64,000 nt of DNA from Coccinella septempunctata (GCF_907165205.1 NC_058189.1:41876270-41940269), one strand, 5' to 3'; shown: positions 52,501 through 57,068, numbered from the stretch's first letter. The notes: generated from the letters alone by a model not told the origin. Program-made: numbers and translations.

Positions 52501-54109
52501 TTCATTGAGGAGGAGAAATGAACCCCTTCCAATTAATATACAGGGATAGAACTATTTAGAGGATGACTAGAGGAATATCGAAAACCGTTAAAAATAAAGG
52601 GTGGCTTAAATTACAAAAAAGTAGTACACACTGTAAACAGTTCCCAAATATCTCTGATGGTTCCTGAGGTATCTCGAAAAATCTGAAAATCAAGATTATC
52701 ATTTTTTCTTCATAACTCATTTGTTTTTGGAGATAACTACACACCGAAATTCGTGTAGTTATCTCCAAAAACAAATGAGTTATGAAGAAAAAATGATAAT
52801 CTTGATTTTCAGATTTTTAGAGATACCTCAGGAACCATCAGAGATATTTGGGAACTGTTTACACCCACCCACTCATCCTTGAATAACGCAACTTTTTCGT
52901 AATTTAAGCTACCCTGTATTTCTAACGGTTTTCGATATCCCTGTAGTCCCCCTCTAAATAGTTCGAACTATGATTGCTTTCTTCGTAATGAAATTTCCAC
53001 TTATAAAGTTTTCATTGGTTTTCTTTCATGTTCAAACATTAAATTATGAAAATGGAAGAGCAAGTTAACTTATTTTCTTTCTCGAAATTTTTTTCTTCAT
53101 GTTTTCATTTCTTACCATCGGCTACCTCTTTTAATATTCAGACCAAAAAAAAAAGTTCTCTATAAAAATTTATATATGAAATCCGATTGAGTATTGGAAT
53201 TACCAAGATCTGCTTACCAGCAGGCTCATTCGGCTGATGTGGAAATTTGTCTGAATGGCCTAAGCAGCCGTGGACATAGTAAAAGGAAAAAGAAGAAGAA
53301 GATAGTACGTCAATTTTTGACTTTCAATTTTTCCCCTTGAATTCGATCTGCAATCCAATCTATTAGTGGAGAGTCTATACCTAATCTTTTTAATTTGATG
53401 ATAAGCAACTAATGAGCAACTCTATCATAGGCTTTTGAAATGTTGGTATAAACGGCGTCTCTTTGAGCTTTGTTCCGCCGAAAATGCGTCACAATTTCCT
53501 TTTATTTCAGGTCGTTCTACTAGAGAAGGGTTGGGTTTAGAGCATAAAGCCCGTTTGCAACAGCCGAGAATTCTCTAGAAAATTTACTCGAGATTTCATG
53601 CGCCGTGAATTATGTACCGTTACATACGCACTTTCGGTAGAATTCTCTGTTCAGTTGCGTATAAAATAATCTCTGCCGTTTTCTTGCGAGAATTTTGTAG
53701 ATAATTCTCCAGAGAATTCTCGGCTTTAGACCCATTCATAAAATGAGGTTTTTAGCTTATATATACATCTTGCTAGGAGTAGGAGCTGTTTCAACGTCAT
53801 CACTAAAACAAACAGAAGTCGGATGACCTTTTTTTGTTTGGAATAATGAAAGGCTATTGACATAAAAAATTCAGACGAAATATTTCTTGCTCTTTTAATT
53901 TTATTTCGAAAACGGGAGAAATTTTGACATGTTTAATACAAGTTTTCATAAAAAAATATTATAATTTTTTTTTATTTCAGGTGAGCAAAATTGGGGTGTT
54001 CAGCTGTGGTCCTAGACCACTTACAAAAAGCGTCATGTCCTCCTGTGATGAAGTAAACAAGGGGAGGAGACTTCCATATTTCGTTCACCACTTCGAAAAT
54101 TTCGGTTGA
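12768..54109 (+). CDS. Duox: Dual oxidase (NADPH oxidase with peroxidase-like domain), 19 exons
   Basis: Duox is a membrane enzyme that passes electrons from cytosolic NADPH through FAD and two hemes to oxygen outside the cell, giving hydrogen peroxide for gut immunity and cuticle cross-linking. Exons: 12768-12848, 15194-15543, 16171-16375, 18569-18735, 18879-19115, 20447-20892, 21418-21619, 22184-22663, 30710-30994, 31066-31269, 39098-39243, 39298-39461, 40760-41134, 41221-41438, 42225-42450, 46094-46326, 46410-46565, 46633-46761, 53981-54109. All phases fit, giving 1476 residues and a stop. Seen in order: peroxidase-homology domain (about 1-540), a membrane helix (about 567-590), EF-hand loops DKDGDGRISFQE and DNDGNGVIDKGE, ferric-reductase helices with two His pairs, HSFTLTSAP (FAD), GGGIGVTPY and SCGPRP (NADPH), and the typical FENFG end. 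Insect Duox proteins run about 1500 residues, so only the signal-peptide exon is missing. No frameshift or internal stop was seen. Confidence 0.96.
12849..14140. other. Duox intron, no gene seen
   Basis: First part of the intron between the first two exons found. Overlapping frames at 13614-13863 on both strands are short and unrecognised. Confidence 0.5.
14149..14976. mobile_element. hAT-type MITE, family with CAAAGATTATAGAGTA ends
   Basis: The ends CAAAGATTATAGAGTA and TACTCTATAATCTTTG are exact 16-bp inverted repeats. They are flanked by a perfect 8-bp duplication ACTAGCAT (14141-14148, 14977-14984). No transposase. A longer relative with shared interior blocks (CAAACATCCTGAGCGACAAA, GGATGTTAGTTTTCATCTGA) is at 36450-38305 in a later intron of the same gene. 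Confidence 0.8.
15194..15543 (+). CDS. Duox: Duox exon 2 (peroxidase-homology domain)
   Basis: Reads from DSRLIRRAPSAYSDGVYMLA through NRTALLAYFGQLVTNEVV to GQSPNAPREQ. The site equivalent to the distal His motif of animal peroxidases (DHD) reads TNE, as in other insect Duox proteins. Acceptor ATTGCAG, donor GTGAGT. Confidence 0.95.
15544..16170. other. Duox intron, nothing recognised
   Basis: A 627-bp AT-rich intron with no repeat ends or frames of note. Confidence 0.6.
16171..16375 (+). CDS. Duox: Duox exon 3 (peroxidase-homology domain)
   Basis: Reads LNRVTSWIDGSFVYSTSEPW through MMKTQNMERLY. It contains the conserved substrate-pocket region of the peroxidase fold. Acceptor CTTCTAG, donor GTGAGT, ends in phase 1. 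Confidence 0.95.
16419..16564. mobile_element. hAT-type MITE, 146 bp, GC-rich
   Basis: The ends CATGGGCGCCCGCAG and CTGCGGGCGCCCATG are exact 15-bp inverted repeats. An 8-bp duplication GCTCTTGA flanks it (16411-16418, 16565-16572). The inside is G/C homopolymer-rich. It begins only 43 bp past the Duox exon 3 donor. Confidence 0.85.
16991..17210. mobile_element. PIF/Harbinger-type MITE, 220 bp
   Basis: The ends GGCCCGGTACTTTCAC and GTGAAAGTACCGGGCC are exact 16-bp inverted repeats. TAA is duplicated at 16988-16990 and 17211-17213, the 3-bp target used by PIF/Harbinger. No coding capacity. Confidence 0.8.
17214..18568. other. Duox intron, unresolved repeat DNA
   Basis: A 16-bp block GTGTGGGTCTTTCATA near 16690 recurs inverted near 18193, which may mark an old element spanning most of the intron. 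The part at 17320-17370 resembles 38450-38515. Ends were not clear enough to call. Confidence 0.35.
18569..18735 (+). CDS. Duox: Duox exon 4 (peroxidase-homology domain)
   Basis: Reads LLGDPRTNQNPALLALSILF through RRYVIATLQ. The GDPR.NQNP..L block is a hallmark of animal peroxidase folds. Acceptor CTTTCAG, donor GTGTGT. Confidence 0.95.
18879..19115 (+). CDS. Duox: Duox exon 5 (peroxidase-homology domain, proximal His)
   Basis: Reads NIIVYEYLPAFIGEKLPEYG onwards. The block FQSAAFRFGHSLIPPG carries the RFGH motif that matches the proximal heme histidine of animal peroxidases, residue about 310 of the traced protein. Acceptor TTTATAG, donor GTAAGC. Confidence 0.95.
19478..19724. mobile_element. 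MITE with CGGGTTTCA ends
   Basis: The left end CGGGTTTCATAAAGCTTGAT and the inverse of the right end CGGGTTTCACAAAACTTTGA align over about 33 bp with several mismatches. It is about 247 bp long, non-coding, in a Duox intron. No clear target duplication, so the superfamily is not assigned. Confidence 0.55.
19725..20446. other. Duox intron, nothing recognised
   Basis: AT-rich intron sequence between the MITE and exon 6. Confidence 0.5.
20447..20892 (+). CDS. Duox: Duox exon 6 (end of peroxidase-homology domain)
   Basis: Reads EILSNNSFDELIMGMSSQLA to RFWFENEEN. The block RRDLGALNIMRGRDNGLPDY is the strongly conserved R.RD.GLP.YN helix of animal peroxidases. Acceptor TTTCCAG, donor GTGAGT, ends in phase 2. 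Confidence 0.96.
21036..21110 (-). repeat. Fragment of repeat family A, inverted
   Basis: On the minus strand it reads ACCATGGTTTCGGTCTTATT, then a CCTCGCCAGAGCACCAC segment and GGAAAACGTTTGGAATTG. It aligns with the copies at 46806-47884. Confidence 0.6.
21418..21619 (+). CDS. Duox: Duox exon 7 (extracellular linker)
   Basis: Reads LFTKEEIERIRQIKLWDIIV to EPCVMHQGYDYFE, the segment between the peroxidase-homology domain and the first membrane helix. Acceptor TCTTACAG, donor GTAATA. Confidence 0.93.
21620..22183. other. Duox intron, nothing recognised
   Basis: A 564-bp AT-rich intron. Confidence 0.5.
22184..22663 (+). CDS. Duox: Duox exon 8 (first membrane helix and PH-like linker)
   Basis: Opens with NNEIAYIYSCIFLLFVPIFC, a clear membrane segment, followed by a basic cluster NRRRRRLRM that would sit on the cytosolic side. 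The rest, through EEWLHANHKRLVKIRFGPDV and LICSQ, is the conserved cytosolic domain before the EF-hands. Donor GTTTGT is weaker than the rest. Confidence 0.95.
22664..23790. other. Start of an 8-kb Duox intron, nothing recognised
   Basis: AT-rich, with only chance frames. Confidence 0.45.
23795..24600. repeat. Hairpin-rich minisatellite, left part
   Basis: A diverged tandem array with a unit near 60-70 bp. Each unit holds two palindromes, CTGTACAG and TGCATTTTTAAAATGCA, linked by TAACTGTATATCAAAA and TATCAATA. A 25-27 bp subunit repeats three times near 23807-23882. The array is interrupted by a MITE (24021-24310) and then by a LINE (24602-27940). Its continuation is at 27930-28030. Confidence 0.65.
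24021..24310. mobile_element. hAT-type MITE, 290 bp
   Basis: The ends CAAGGGCGGTCC and GGACCGCCCTTG are inverse with G-run and C-run segments inside (one base differs beyond the 12 bp). An 8-bp duplication AGCTGTAC flanks it (24013-24020, 24311-24318). Inserted into the minisatellite. Confidence 0.8.
24602..27940 (+). mobile_element. Degraded LINE (ORF1-like RNA-binding piece, endonuclease, RT)
   Basis: Frames in order: 24602-24991, an ORF1-like piece with KAFHVSNLKPETTVEDLQNF; 24997-25721, an APE-type endonuclease (ILQLNAQCIKNKI, GDLNIDFL, SDHRAISLELS); 25755-27221, reverse transcriptase (YRPISILSIFSKVIERI, GVPQGSVLGPLLFL, FADDASIAV); 27420-27869, the RT tail. The parts fall in different frames with stops, so the copy is dead. 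The 3' end near 27877-27940 (GTGTCCTATACATAAAATAG) has a relative at 58190-58250. Similar to the CR1/jockey range of elements; exact clade not resolved. It lies within a Duox intron, same strand. Confidence 0.8.
27930..28030. repeat. Hairpin-rich minisatellite, right part
   Basis: TATCAATACAGAAACTGTGC and nearby blocks match the array at 23795-24600. The LINE therefore sits inside the array. Confidence 0.55.
28118..30030 (-). mobile_element. LINE, 3' half with RT and C-terminal zinc finger, antisense
   Basis: On the minus strand one frame runs from about 30030 to 28216 with a single in-frame TAA at 29029-29031. It contains NYRGISLLNVAGKILSKIMA, AYIDLSKAFDSVNR, GIKQGCVLAPLLFNIF and LQYADDCSLI, the RT fingers and YADD active site, then EALGLRLNIDKTKIL. 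The C-terminal part has RWSGHILRMQDTRLPK, YGELTEGARKPGGQYKRFKD and a Cys2His2-like CPECGRICRSRLGLFSHRRAH end of the kind seen in many animal LINEs. The endonuclease is missing, so it is 5'-truncated near 30020. At the 3' side are ATTC repeats and an A-rich stretch (28120-28190). Being nearly intact, it is probably young. Clade not assigned. Confidence 0.85.
30170..30709. other. Duox intron with a short tandem repeat
   Basis: Positions 30308-30410 hold three copies of a roughly 30-bp unit built on AATTCCGACTTTAATCTCGG. Nothing else stands out. Confidence 0.5.
30710..30994 (+). CDS. Duox: Duox exon 9 (EF-hand 1)
   Basis: Reads VAREIILAKAETRERRQKKL to FNIVDKDGDGRISFQ. The loop DKDGDGRISFQE (last residue from the next exon) has Asp at positions 1, 3 and 5 and Glu at 12, so calcium binding looks intact. 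Acceptor TTTTCAG, donor GTAAGA. Confidence 0.96.
31066..31269 (+). CDS. Duox: Duox exon 10 (EF-hand 2)
   Basis: Reads EFLDTVVLFSRGKTEDKLRI to ELIDGMFQ. The loop DNDGNGVIDKGE has all liganding positions. The intron before it is only 71 bp; the next is 7.8 kb. Acceptor TTTCTAG, donor GTAAGA. Confidence 0.96.
32230..32520 (+). pseudogene. Transposase-like N-terminal fragment
   Basis: Reads TLRQTPSHACFICNEDGG, LCRLTLKCRVKIFIAHGIY and stops at 32333-32335. The next stretch can be read in another frame with CRHHMNEDLF-like residues, so the gene is frameshifted. It is interrupted at about 32523 by the RTE and resumes at about 35236. Not recognised beyond resemblance to insect DDE-type transposase N-termini. 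Confidence 0.4.
32523..35266 (-). mobile_element. RTE-clade retrotransposon, nearly intact ORF, 5'-truncated
   Basis: A single frame of about 900 codons on the minus strand (35266-32549). It begins inside the APE endonuclease (GVAIIVDRMIDKSVIGFTPL, ILGDFNAKVGQGEVE, NQIDFILI, NSDHNPLIAKIKL), then RT with VCFIDFEKAFDRVQHEKLIG, GVRQGCILSPLLFNIYSEAI and LRYADDTVIT, then the RTE tail (WVDRVTNVEVLRRM, GRRRTSWLRNLREWF). The endonuclease N-terminus is missing. The 3' end, after the stop, has short GAAGAA repeats as RTE elements do. No stops or frameshifts, so it is a young insertion. It landed inside the transposon with long inverted repeats at 31319-36243. Confidence 0.93.
35238..35447 (+). pseudogene. 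Transposase-like fragment downstream of the RTE
   Basis: Reads TDEEFKVCCAITKDEFHDLF and KDLLTFVCKIKQGLSDDLYK, then stops after KLTFQVMN. A helix-turn-helix that precedes the nuclease domain in insect DDE-type transposases has this look (one helix around LTFVCKIKQGLS). No DDE residues follow before the right inverted repeat, so the gene is deleted internally. Confidence 0.45.
36450..38305. mobile_element. Longer copy of the hAT family seen at 14149
   Basis: The left end CAAAGATTGTAGAG and right end CTCTATAATCTGTG resemble those of the 14149-14976 MITE. Shared inner blocks include CAAACATCCTGAGCGACAAA and GATGTTAGTTTTCATCTGAA. It is about 1 kb longer than the first copy, with extra sequence around 36560-37240. 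I saw no 8-bp duplication, so it is older or its ends are off by a few bases. No transposase frame. Confidence 0.6.
38306..39097. other. Duox intron, nothing recognised
   Basis: AT-rich. Part of 38400-38515 resembles 17300-17375. Confidence 0.45.
39098..39243 (+). CDS. Duox: Duox exon 11
   Basis: Reads DAGLQHKNFLTYSDFKEMMK, then EYKGDFVAIGLDCKGAKQNF and LDTSTNVA. This is the conserved segment joining the EF-hands to the oxidase membrane domain. Acceptor GTTATAG, donor GTATAC, ends in phase 2. Confidence 0.95.
39298..39461 (+). CDS. Duox: Duox exon 12 (first helix of oxidase core)
   Basis: After a 54-bp intron it reads MTSFHIEPSTESERG, then KWDGLITFLEENRQNIFYLF and FYVVTIALFVERFI, a membrane helix. 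Acceptor TTGTTAG, donor GTAAGT, ends in phase 1. Confidence 0.95.
39552..40173. mobile_element. PIF/Harbinger-like element with a MADF/Myb-like remnant
   Basis: The ends GGCTAGCCGCACATTG and CAATGTGCGGCTAGCC are inverse, with TTTA next to both (39548-39551, 40174-40177). Further GCACAGCATAGC-type repeats lie inside each end. On the minus strand 40010-39762 encodes ENGIYDTSNNDYMRTKHK followed by DVIWEEISKNLDKLY. This is the pattern of a MADF (Myb/SANT-like) DNA-binding domain, with the W..I...L signature. PIF/Harbinger elements normally carry such a gene next to the transposase. The transposase is missing here. Confidence 0.65.
40178..40759. other. Duox intron, nothing recognised
   Basis: AT-rich intron sequence. 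Confidence 0.5.
40760..41134 (+). CDS. Duox: Duox exon 13 (ferric-reductase helices, first heme His pair)
   Basis: Reads HYSFMAEHTDLRHIMGVGIA onwards. In HKIAACTALFFSLLHTVGH the two His are 14 apart, as in the heme-binding helix of gp91phox. The exon ends with ITFWLFQTIT. Acceptor ATTTTAG, donor GTGAGT. Confidence 0.96.
41221..41438 (+). CDS. Duox: Duox exon 14 (second heme His pair)
   Basis: Reads GVTGILLYIIMCIIVIFAHP, then FWSTHSLYIGLYLLSLIHGL with the second His pair 13 apart, and ends at YILDK. Acceptor ATTACAG, donor GTGAAT. Confidence 0.96.
41439..42224. other. Duox intron, nothing recognised
   Basis: AT-rich. No repeat ends found. Confidence 0.5.
42225..42450 (+). CDS. Duox: Duox exon 15 (FAD-binding)
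   Basis: Reads VVSLRTRYIPLDVIETELLP through YLSGQWVRLACSAF to HSFTLTSAPHENFLSCHIKA. HSFTLTSAP is the FAD-contact motif (HPFTLSSAP in other Nox). The acceptor TGTTGAAG lacks the usual C/T before AG. Confidence 0.95.
42585..45745 (-). mobile_element. Tc1/mariner-type transposon with long inverted ends and a broken transposase
   Basis: The ends CAGGGTGTGG and CCACACCCTG abut TA (42583-42584, 45746-45747). The arms stay alignable for about 280 bp. On the minus strand the transposase survives in two frames, 45147-44716 and 44824-44558. It shows NILWSDEC around the first catalytic Asp, NLWTGIRNGNIIGPFELPG, CPAHYARSV near the second, and SWPPRSTDLNPLDFFF with the third. The frames overlap and shift, and the expected Asp before PAHY is not there, so it is inactive. 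A LINE sits in its left half (42870-44165). Confidence 0.8.
42870..44165 (-). mobile_element. 5'-truncated LINE, RNase H end, nested in mariner
   Basis: The minus-strand frame 44060-43062 encodes an RNase H domain with all four acidic positions readable: YTDAS, AEMIAIEMAL, ILSDSRSAI, and VKAHVGIFGNEMVDKMAKEA. A C-terminal zinc-knuckle-like CDCGSEGTLEHMVLHCENDR follows. An RNase H after RT marks the I/R1/LOA range of LINEs. RT and endonuclease are missing. The 3' end abuts a TA repeat at 42868-42880. The insertion disrupts the mariner left arm; ACTAAAT repeats at 44165-44187 mark the other edge. Confidence 0.8.
46094..46326 (+). CDS. Duox: Duox exon 16 (NADPH-binding)
   Basis: Reads GPWTWKLRNYFDPGNFNPDD, then EGPFGGGNQDWYKFEVAVMV and GGGIGVTPYASILNDLVFGT, the nucleotide-binding glycine loop. 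Acceptor ATTTAAG, donor GTGAGT. Confidence 0.96.
46410..46565 (+). CDS. Duox: Duox exon 17
   Basis: Reads VYFLWICPSHKHFEWFIDVL to FFHKFDLRTTML, within the NADPH-binding C-terminal domain. Acceptor TTGTCAG, donor GTAGGT. Confidence 0.95.
46633..46761 (+). CDS. Duox: Duox exon 18
   Basis: Reads YICENHFQRLAKTSIFTGLK, then AVNHFGRPDMTSFLKFVQKR and HSY. The HFGRP motif is the usual NADPH-side contact. Acceptor TTTTCAG, donor GTAAGA. The next intron is 7.2 kb. Confidence 0.95.
46806..47884. mobile_element. Repeat family A: element with two internal tandem copies
   Basis: TAAACAGGGAGGCAATGAAT at 46806-46825 is repeated exactly inverted at 47865-47884. Inside are two direct copies, 46826-47190 and 47486-47850, about 660 bp apart and roughly 90 percent alike. 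Each carries GCAGATGCTGACCATGGTTT and AAACCAAGACGAAGACAATA. GAAGAATTATCACGCCTAAA also occurs twice (46790 and 47284). No transposase. A TA target duplication is possible, which would suit Tc1/mariner, but is not proven. Confidence 0.65.
47960..49013 (-). mobile_element. LINE 3' fragment, RT tail, antisense
   Basis: On the minus strand, after removal of the MITE at 48723-48967, it reads LGFLEICFDRKFDFAAHVQF and AFKTLGFIKRNMKDFNDAQA, then NVRSILEYSSV. This is the conserved segment after the RT domain in jockey/CR1-like LINEs (an FIKRN..DF block and RS.LEY.S). Downstream frames are broken. The 3' tail is ATAAAT-rich near 47962-47975. Upstream it is cut at a MITE starting at 49014. Confidence 0.7.
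48723..48967. mobile_element. hAT-type MITE inserted in the LINE fragment
   Basis: CATAGACATATAGACATGGA at the left and its near-inverse at the right end (ends in GTCTATG). The 8-bp GTCGAAAC is duplicated at 48715-48722 and 48968-48975. Removing one copy with the element restores an open LINE frame across the join. Confidence 0.8.
49014..49312. mobile_element. MITE with TTGAACTCTAAAAGAACTGG ends
   Basis: The left TTGAACTCTAAAAGAACTGG and the inverse right end CCAGTTCTTTTAGAGTTCAA match exactly. Inner blocks (GATGTAGAGCAA.CCATCTCT) are also inverted. No clear target duplication. Non-coding, about 300 bp. Confidence 0.7.
49413..49498. repeat. TA microsatellite, about 43 repeats
   Basis: An uninterrupted alternating A/T run. 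It lies exactly between the 3' end of one LINE copy and the 5' end of the next, so it is probably the LINE's 3' tail. Confidence 0.9.
52541..52968. mobile_element. Foldback MITE with TA on both sides
   Basis: Almost the whole element is one inverted repeat around 52750. The inner 60 bp of each arm (52682-52743 and 52755-52815) match perfectly by eye. Outer arms begin CAGGGATAGAACTATTTAGA. TA borders at 52539-52540 and 52969-52970 suit Tc1/mariner. It sits at the junction of two LINE copies. Confidence 0.75.
53300..53490 (-). pseudogene. LINE RT fragment, antisense
   Basis: The minus strand reads AQRDAVYTNISKAYDRVAH, a stop, then KLKRLGIDSPLIDWIADRIQ. This is the RT motif with the first catalytic Asp region (VYTDFSKAFDRV in intact elements), here with Asn in place of Asp. 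A short dead fragment. Confidence 0.6.
53548..53738. mobile_element. Small MITE with AGCCGAGAATTCTC ends
   Basis: GCCGAGAATTCTCTAGA at about 53560 faces its near-inverse AGAGAATTCTCGGC ending at about 53724. Non-coding. Exact outer ends are uncertain. Confidence 0.5.
53981..54109 (+). CDS. Duox: Duox exon 19 (last) and stop codon
   Basis: Reads VSKIGVFSCGPRPLTKSVMS, then SCDEVNKGRRLPYFVHHFEN and FG, then TGA at 54107-54109. CGPRPL is the last NADPH-binding motif and the FENFG end is conserved. A long polypyrimidine tract precedes the acceptor CAG. The final five codons are included in a tandem duplication. Confidence 0.96.
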   Translation: MSKIGVFSCGPRPLTKSVMSSCDEVNKGRRLPYFVHHFENFG

Positions 54110-56072
54110 GTTCCATACTGAATATACTGATTAATTTATTTATTGATTTTAGCAATGTATATGTATGCTTCGCAATTCTTTGAAATTATCTTATAAGTAT
54201 ATTGTAAATATGTAAATACATTCCAATATTATGTTTTATAATGAATACGTTATATATGAACCCTGAATTGATGTGGAACAGAAATAAAAGTATTTATGAA
54301 TTTGCATTTAAGAGTTGTCTACAAGTTATTTTTATATTATTCTTTCAGTCGATTGGAATATTATTCGTTCAGTCCATAGGAATCGTTCTGATCAATTTTT
54401 AAATAAATGAAGAGCTCATCGTACAGTATATGATCGAAAACGTGCAAAAAATATTTTGGGAATTTATTGGGTAATTCACTGTGAAGAGTAGTAAAATTCG
54501 AATTGTATTGAAATTAAAGCAGGTGTGTTACTAACCACTTGAATGACTTGTCCATTCCTCATTTTATACTCTACTTTCCCTGATCAGTCTTTTACAAAAA
54601 AAGTGAGTGAGAAGGAGACATGAAGAAACTTCTTTGAATAGTTTCATTCGAAGGTTTACAATGAAATTTGTGCAGAAACAGAATCTTTACACTCCGATTC
54701 TACAACACCCTCGGATTTCTTCCCAATATTCCGAAATACAATGTTTTCTTTATTTCATTACCTACGCTTTTTCTTATATTTACTCCTCTCGCAAAATCAT
54801 ATACAAAGTGTTTAATTTTGTTTTGCAATCTATTATTTTTCAATTCCAAAAATCAATGGTATTTCTAATAGTATGTTAATTTTCAAATTTTTATCAATGT
54901 AATCTTTCAAAAGACTGTCGTATAAAATGATCCCGATATAGAAATCAAACGTAAGTACAACGTTTTCGTTTGAACATTCCATCGTGAGCATTGCAACTGA
55001 GGCCGCTCGGCACATCCTCACAAAACATTTCCACCGACTTACTTTGATGTAGCCAATAAAAATAAAGTATATCACGAAAATATATCATCGAAAATTTCGG
55101 TTGAGTTCCATACTGAATATACTGATTAATTTATTTATTGATTTTAGCAATGTATATGTATGCTTCGCAATTCTTTGAAATTATCTTATAAGTATATTGT
55201 AAATATGTAAATACATTCCAATATTATGTTTTATAATGAATACGTTATATATGAACCCTGAATTGATGTGGAACAGAAATAAAAGTATTTATGAATTTGC
55301 ATTTAAGAGTTGTCTACAAGTTATTTTTATATTATTCTTTCAGTCGATTGGAATATTATTCGTTCAGTCCATAGGAATCGTTCTGATCAATTTTTAAATA
55401 AATGAAGAGCTCATCGTACAGTATATGATCGAAAACGTGCAAAAAATATTTTGGGAATTTATTGGGTAATTCACTGTGAAGAGTAGTAAAATTCGAATTG
55501 TATTGAAATTAAAGCAGGTGTGTTACTAACCACTTGAATGACTTGTCCATTCCTCATTTTATACTCTACTTTCCCTGATCAGTCTTTTACAAAAAAAGTG
55601 AGTGAGAAGGAGACATGAAGAAACTTCTTTGAATAGTTTCATTCGAAGGTTTACAATGAAATTTGTGCAGAAACAGAATCTTTACACTCCGATTCTACAA
55701 CACCCTCGGATTTCTTCCCAATATTCCGAAATACAATGTTTTCTTTATTTCATTACCTACGCTTTTTCTTATATTTACTCCTCTCGCAAAATCATATACA
55801 AAGTGTTTAATTTTGTTTTGCAATCTATTATTTTTCAATTCCAAAAATCAATGGTATTTCTAATAGTATGTTAATTTTCAAATTTTTATCAATGTAATCT
55901 TTCAAAAGACTGTCGTATAAAATGATCCCGATATAGAAATCAAACGTAAGTACAACGTTTTCGTTTGAACATTCCATCGTGAGCATTGCAACTGAGGCCG
56001 CTCGGCACATCCTCACAAAACATTTCCACCGACTTACTTTGATGTAGCCAATAAAAATAAAGTATATCACGA
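54093..56072. repeat. 985-bp direct duplication of the Duox 3' end
   Basis: 54093-55077 is repeated at 55088-56072 with a 10-base spacer AAATATATCA. Every segment I compared is identical, including two open frames with identical translations. The unit starts within the codons for the Duox C-terminus and includes the stop, the poly(A) signal and about 800 bp beyond. Confidence 0.9.
54283..54288 (+). terminator. Duox: Duox polyadenylation signal AATAAA
   Basis: First AATAAA after the Duox stop, 174 bp downstream, in an AT-rich 3' UTR. A second identical one at 55278-55283 comes with the duplicated copy. Confidence 0.55.
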
Positions 56073-56143
56073 GTGTTTTCTGTGATGTAGATTTCAGGAG
56101 CATCGACAAACACATTGGCTGCGCTGAGCGGCATAATATGCAC
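55940..56143 (-). CDS. Unrecognised protein-like frame across the duplication edge
   Basis: A 67-codon minus-strand frame containing NVFVDAPEIYITENTRDILY followed by FYWLHQSK, with four Cys in its C-terminal half. It reads more like protein than neighbouring frames. A GTAAGT follows WLHQ, so it might be an exon. It spans the right border of the duplication, so only its downstream part exists in the first copy. I do not recognise a family, and chance is possible. Confidence 0.2.
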   Translation of the reverse strand: MHIMPLSAANVFVDAPEIYITENTRDILYFYWLHQSKSVEMFCEDVPSGLSCNAHDGMFKRKRCTYV

Positions 56144-56375
56144 ATGCTAGATCCAATTCATTTTAACACTCTACCTGGCTATACCTGGGATTGAAAGCTA
56201 GTTCGCAATATTGATTCAGAAATCATTAAAGATTATTATAAATGGTTAACACCTTATTCAAAAGTAAGGTGAACGAAATTCATTCAGATGCATAACACCT
56301 GCTTGTAATAAATCAACAAATTTCACGATCGAAATCGAAATCACAAACCACCATATTAACAGAAATACCATCTAG

Positions 56376-56661
56376 TCTAGAAGGAGTATATACCTACTGA
56401 CCATGGTTTCGTTCCATTTTACCACGTCAGAGCATCACAACTCATACCTCGACGAAAATGGAATGATTTGATGACCCCCTTTATTCGATGTCAGTATCGA
56501 GTATGATGTTGAGTTGTTCCTTGTTTCCTTTCAGTTATCGTTAGGGTGTATTCTTATGCCATACTCGCTACTGACATCAAATAAAGGGGGCCATATTTCA
56601 CTCCATTTTCGTCGAGTTATGAGTTGTGCAGATGAGACCGTCAGCATCTACTCTTTCTAGA
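56376..56661. mobile_element. Foldback MITE related to family A
   Basis: Arms 56376-56515 and 56545-56661 are inverted copies with mismatches. The left arm holds TGACCATGGTTTCG and CGTCAGAGCATCACAACTC, as in the fragment at 12535-12665. Non-coding. Confidence 0.65.
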
Positions 56662-57068
56662 CAAACATACATACGAAATATGAATTTTAAGTACATTCCG
56701 ACACTGCCATTGACAACAACAAGAATATATCTTCAGATGTGAGGGGACAATAATCCTATCCTCCAGTTTTTAGACAGAAAAATAATGGTTACGAACGTGA
56801 ATCATTCAAATCGTCAACTGTTGAAACTTGAGGTTGAATCTAGAAGTGCTTTTCCCATCTCTACTAATAGTACGGGAGGTGGTGTCACTTTTTTATCAGT
56901 GATTTATCTCCAACTCAAATGTGATTAATTAGAGAGTTGCACTATTACTGCACTCGAAATCGAAAGTCAGTCAGCGCGACCGTGGTGGGCGTGGGCGTGG
57001 GAGGCGGTGAAACTCGCCGGAAAAATCTAAAAAAAAAGTGATTGATCTCCACGTGAAACTTCGTAATA

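Larger units (their letters stand above)
49330..53290 (+). mobile_element. Head-to-tail LINE copies (I/R1-like with RNase H)
   Basis: A 3' end at about 49340-49412 (TTGAGGAAGAGAAATGACCC) is followed by a TA tract (49413-49498). The next copy starts at about 49499 and runs to a matching 3' end at 52505-52540 (TTGAGGAGGAGAAATGAACC). After a foldback MITE (52541-52968) a third copy's 5' part (52971-53275) repeats 49497-49830. The middle copy shows endonuclease (GMGGGIAILIRNNI, FIIAGDFNAQNPF), RT (SYRPIASTSCLLKVIESL, FLDLKAAYDTVNH, YADDLTVIV at 51297) and RNase H (IIIYTDASK at 52113). It has many stops, so it is dead. Confidence 0.7.

Noticed and set aside
54607..54879. 90-codon frame repeated identically at 55602-55874
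   Set aside because: The repeat is due to the DNA-level duplication. The frame is in the 3' UTR with no motif, so no separate gene is claimed.
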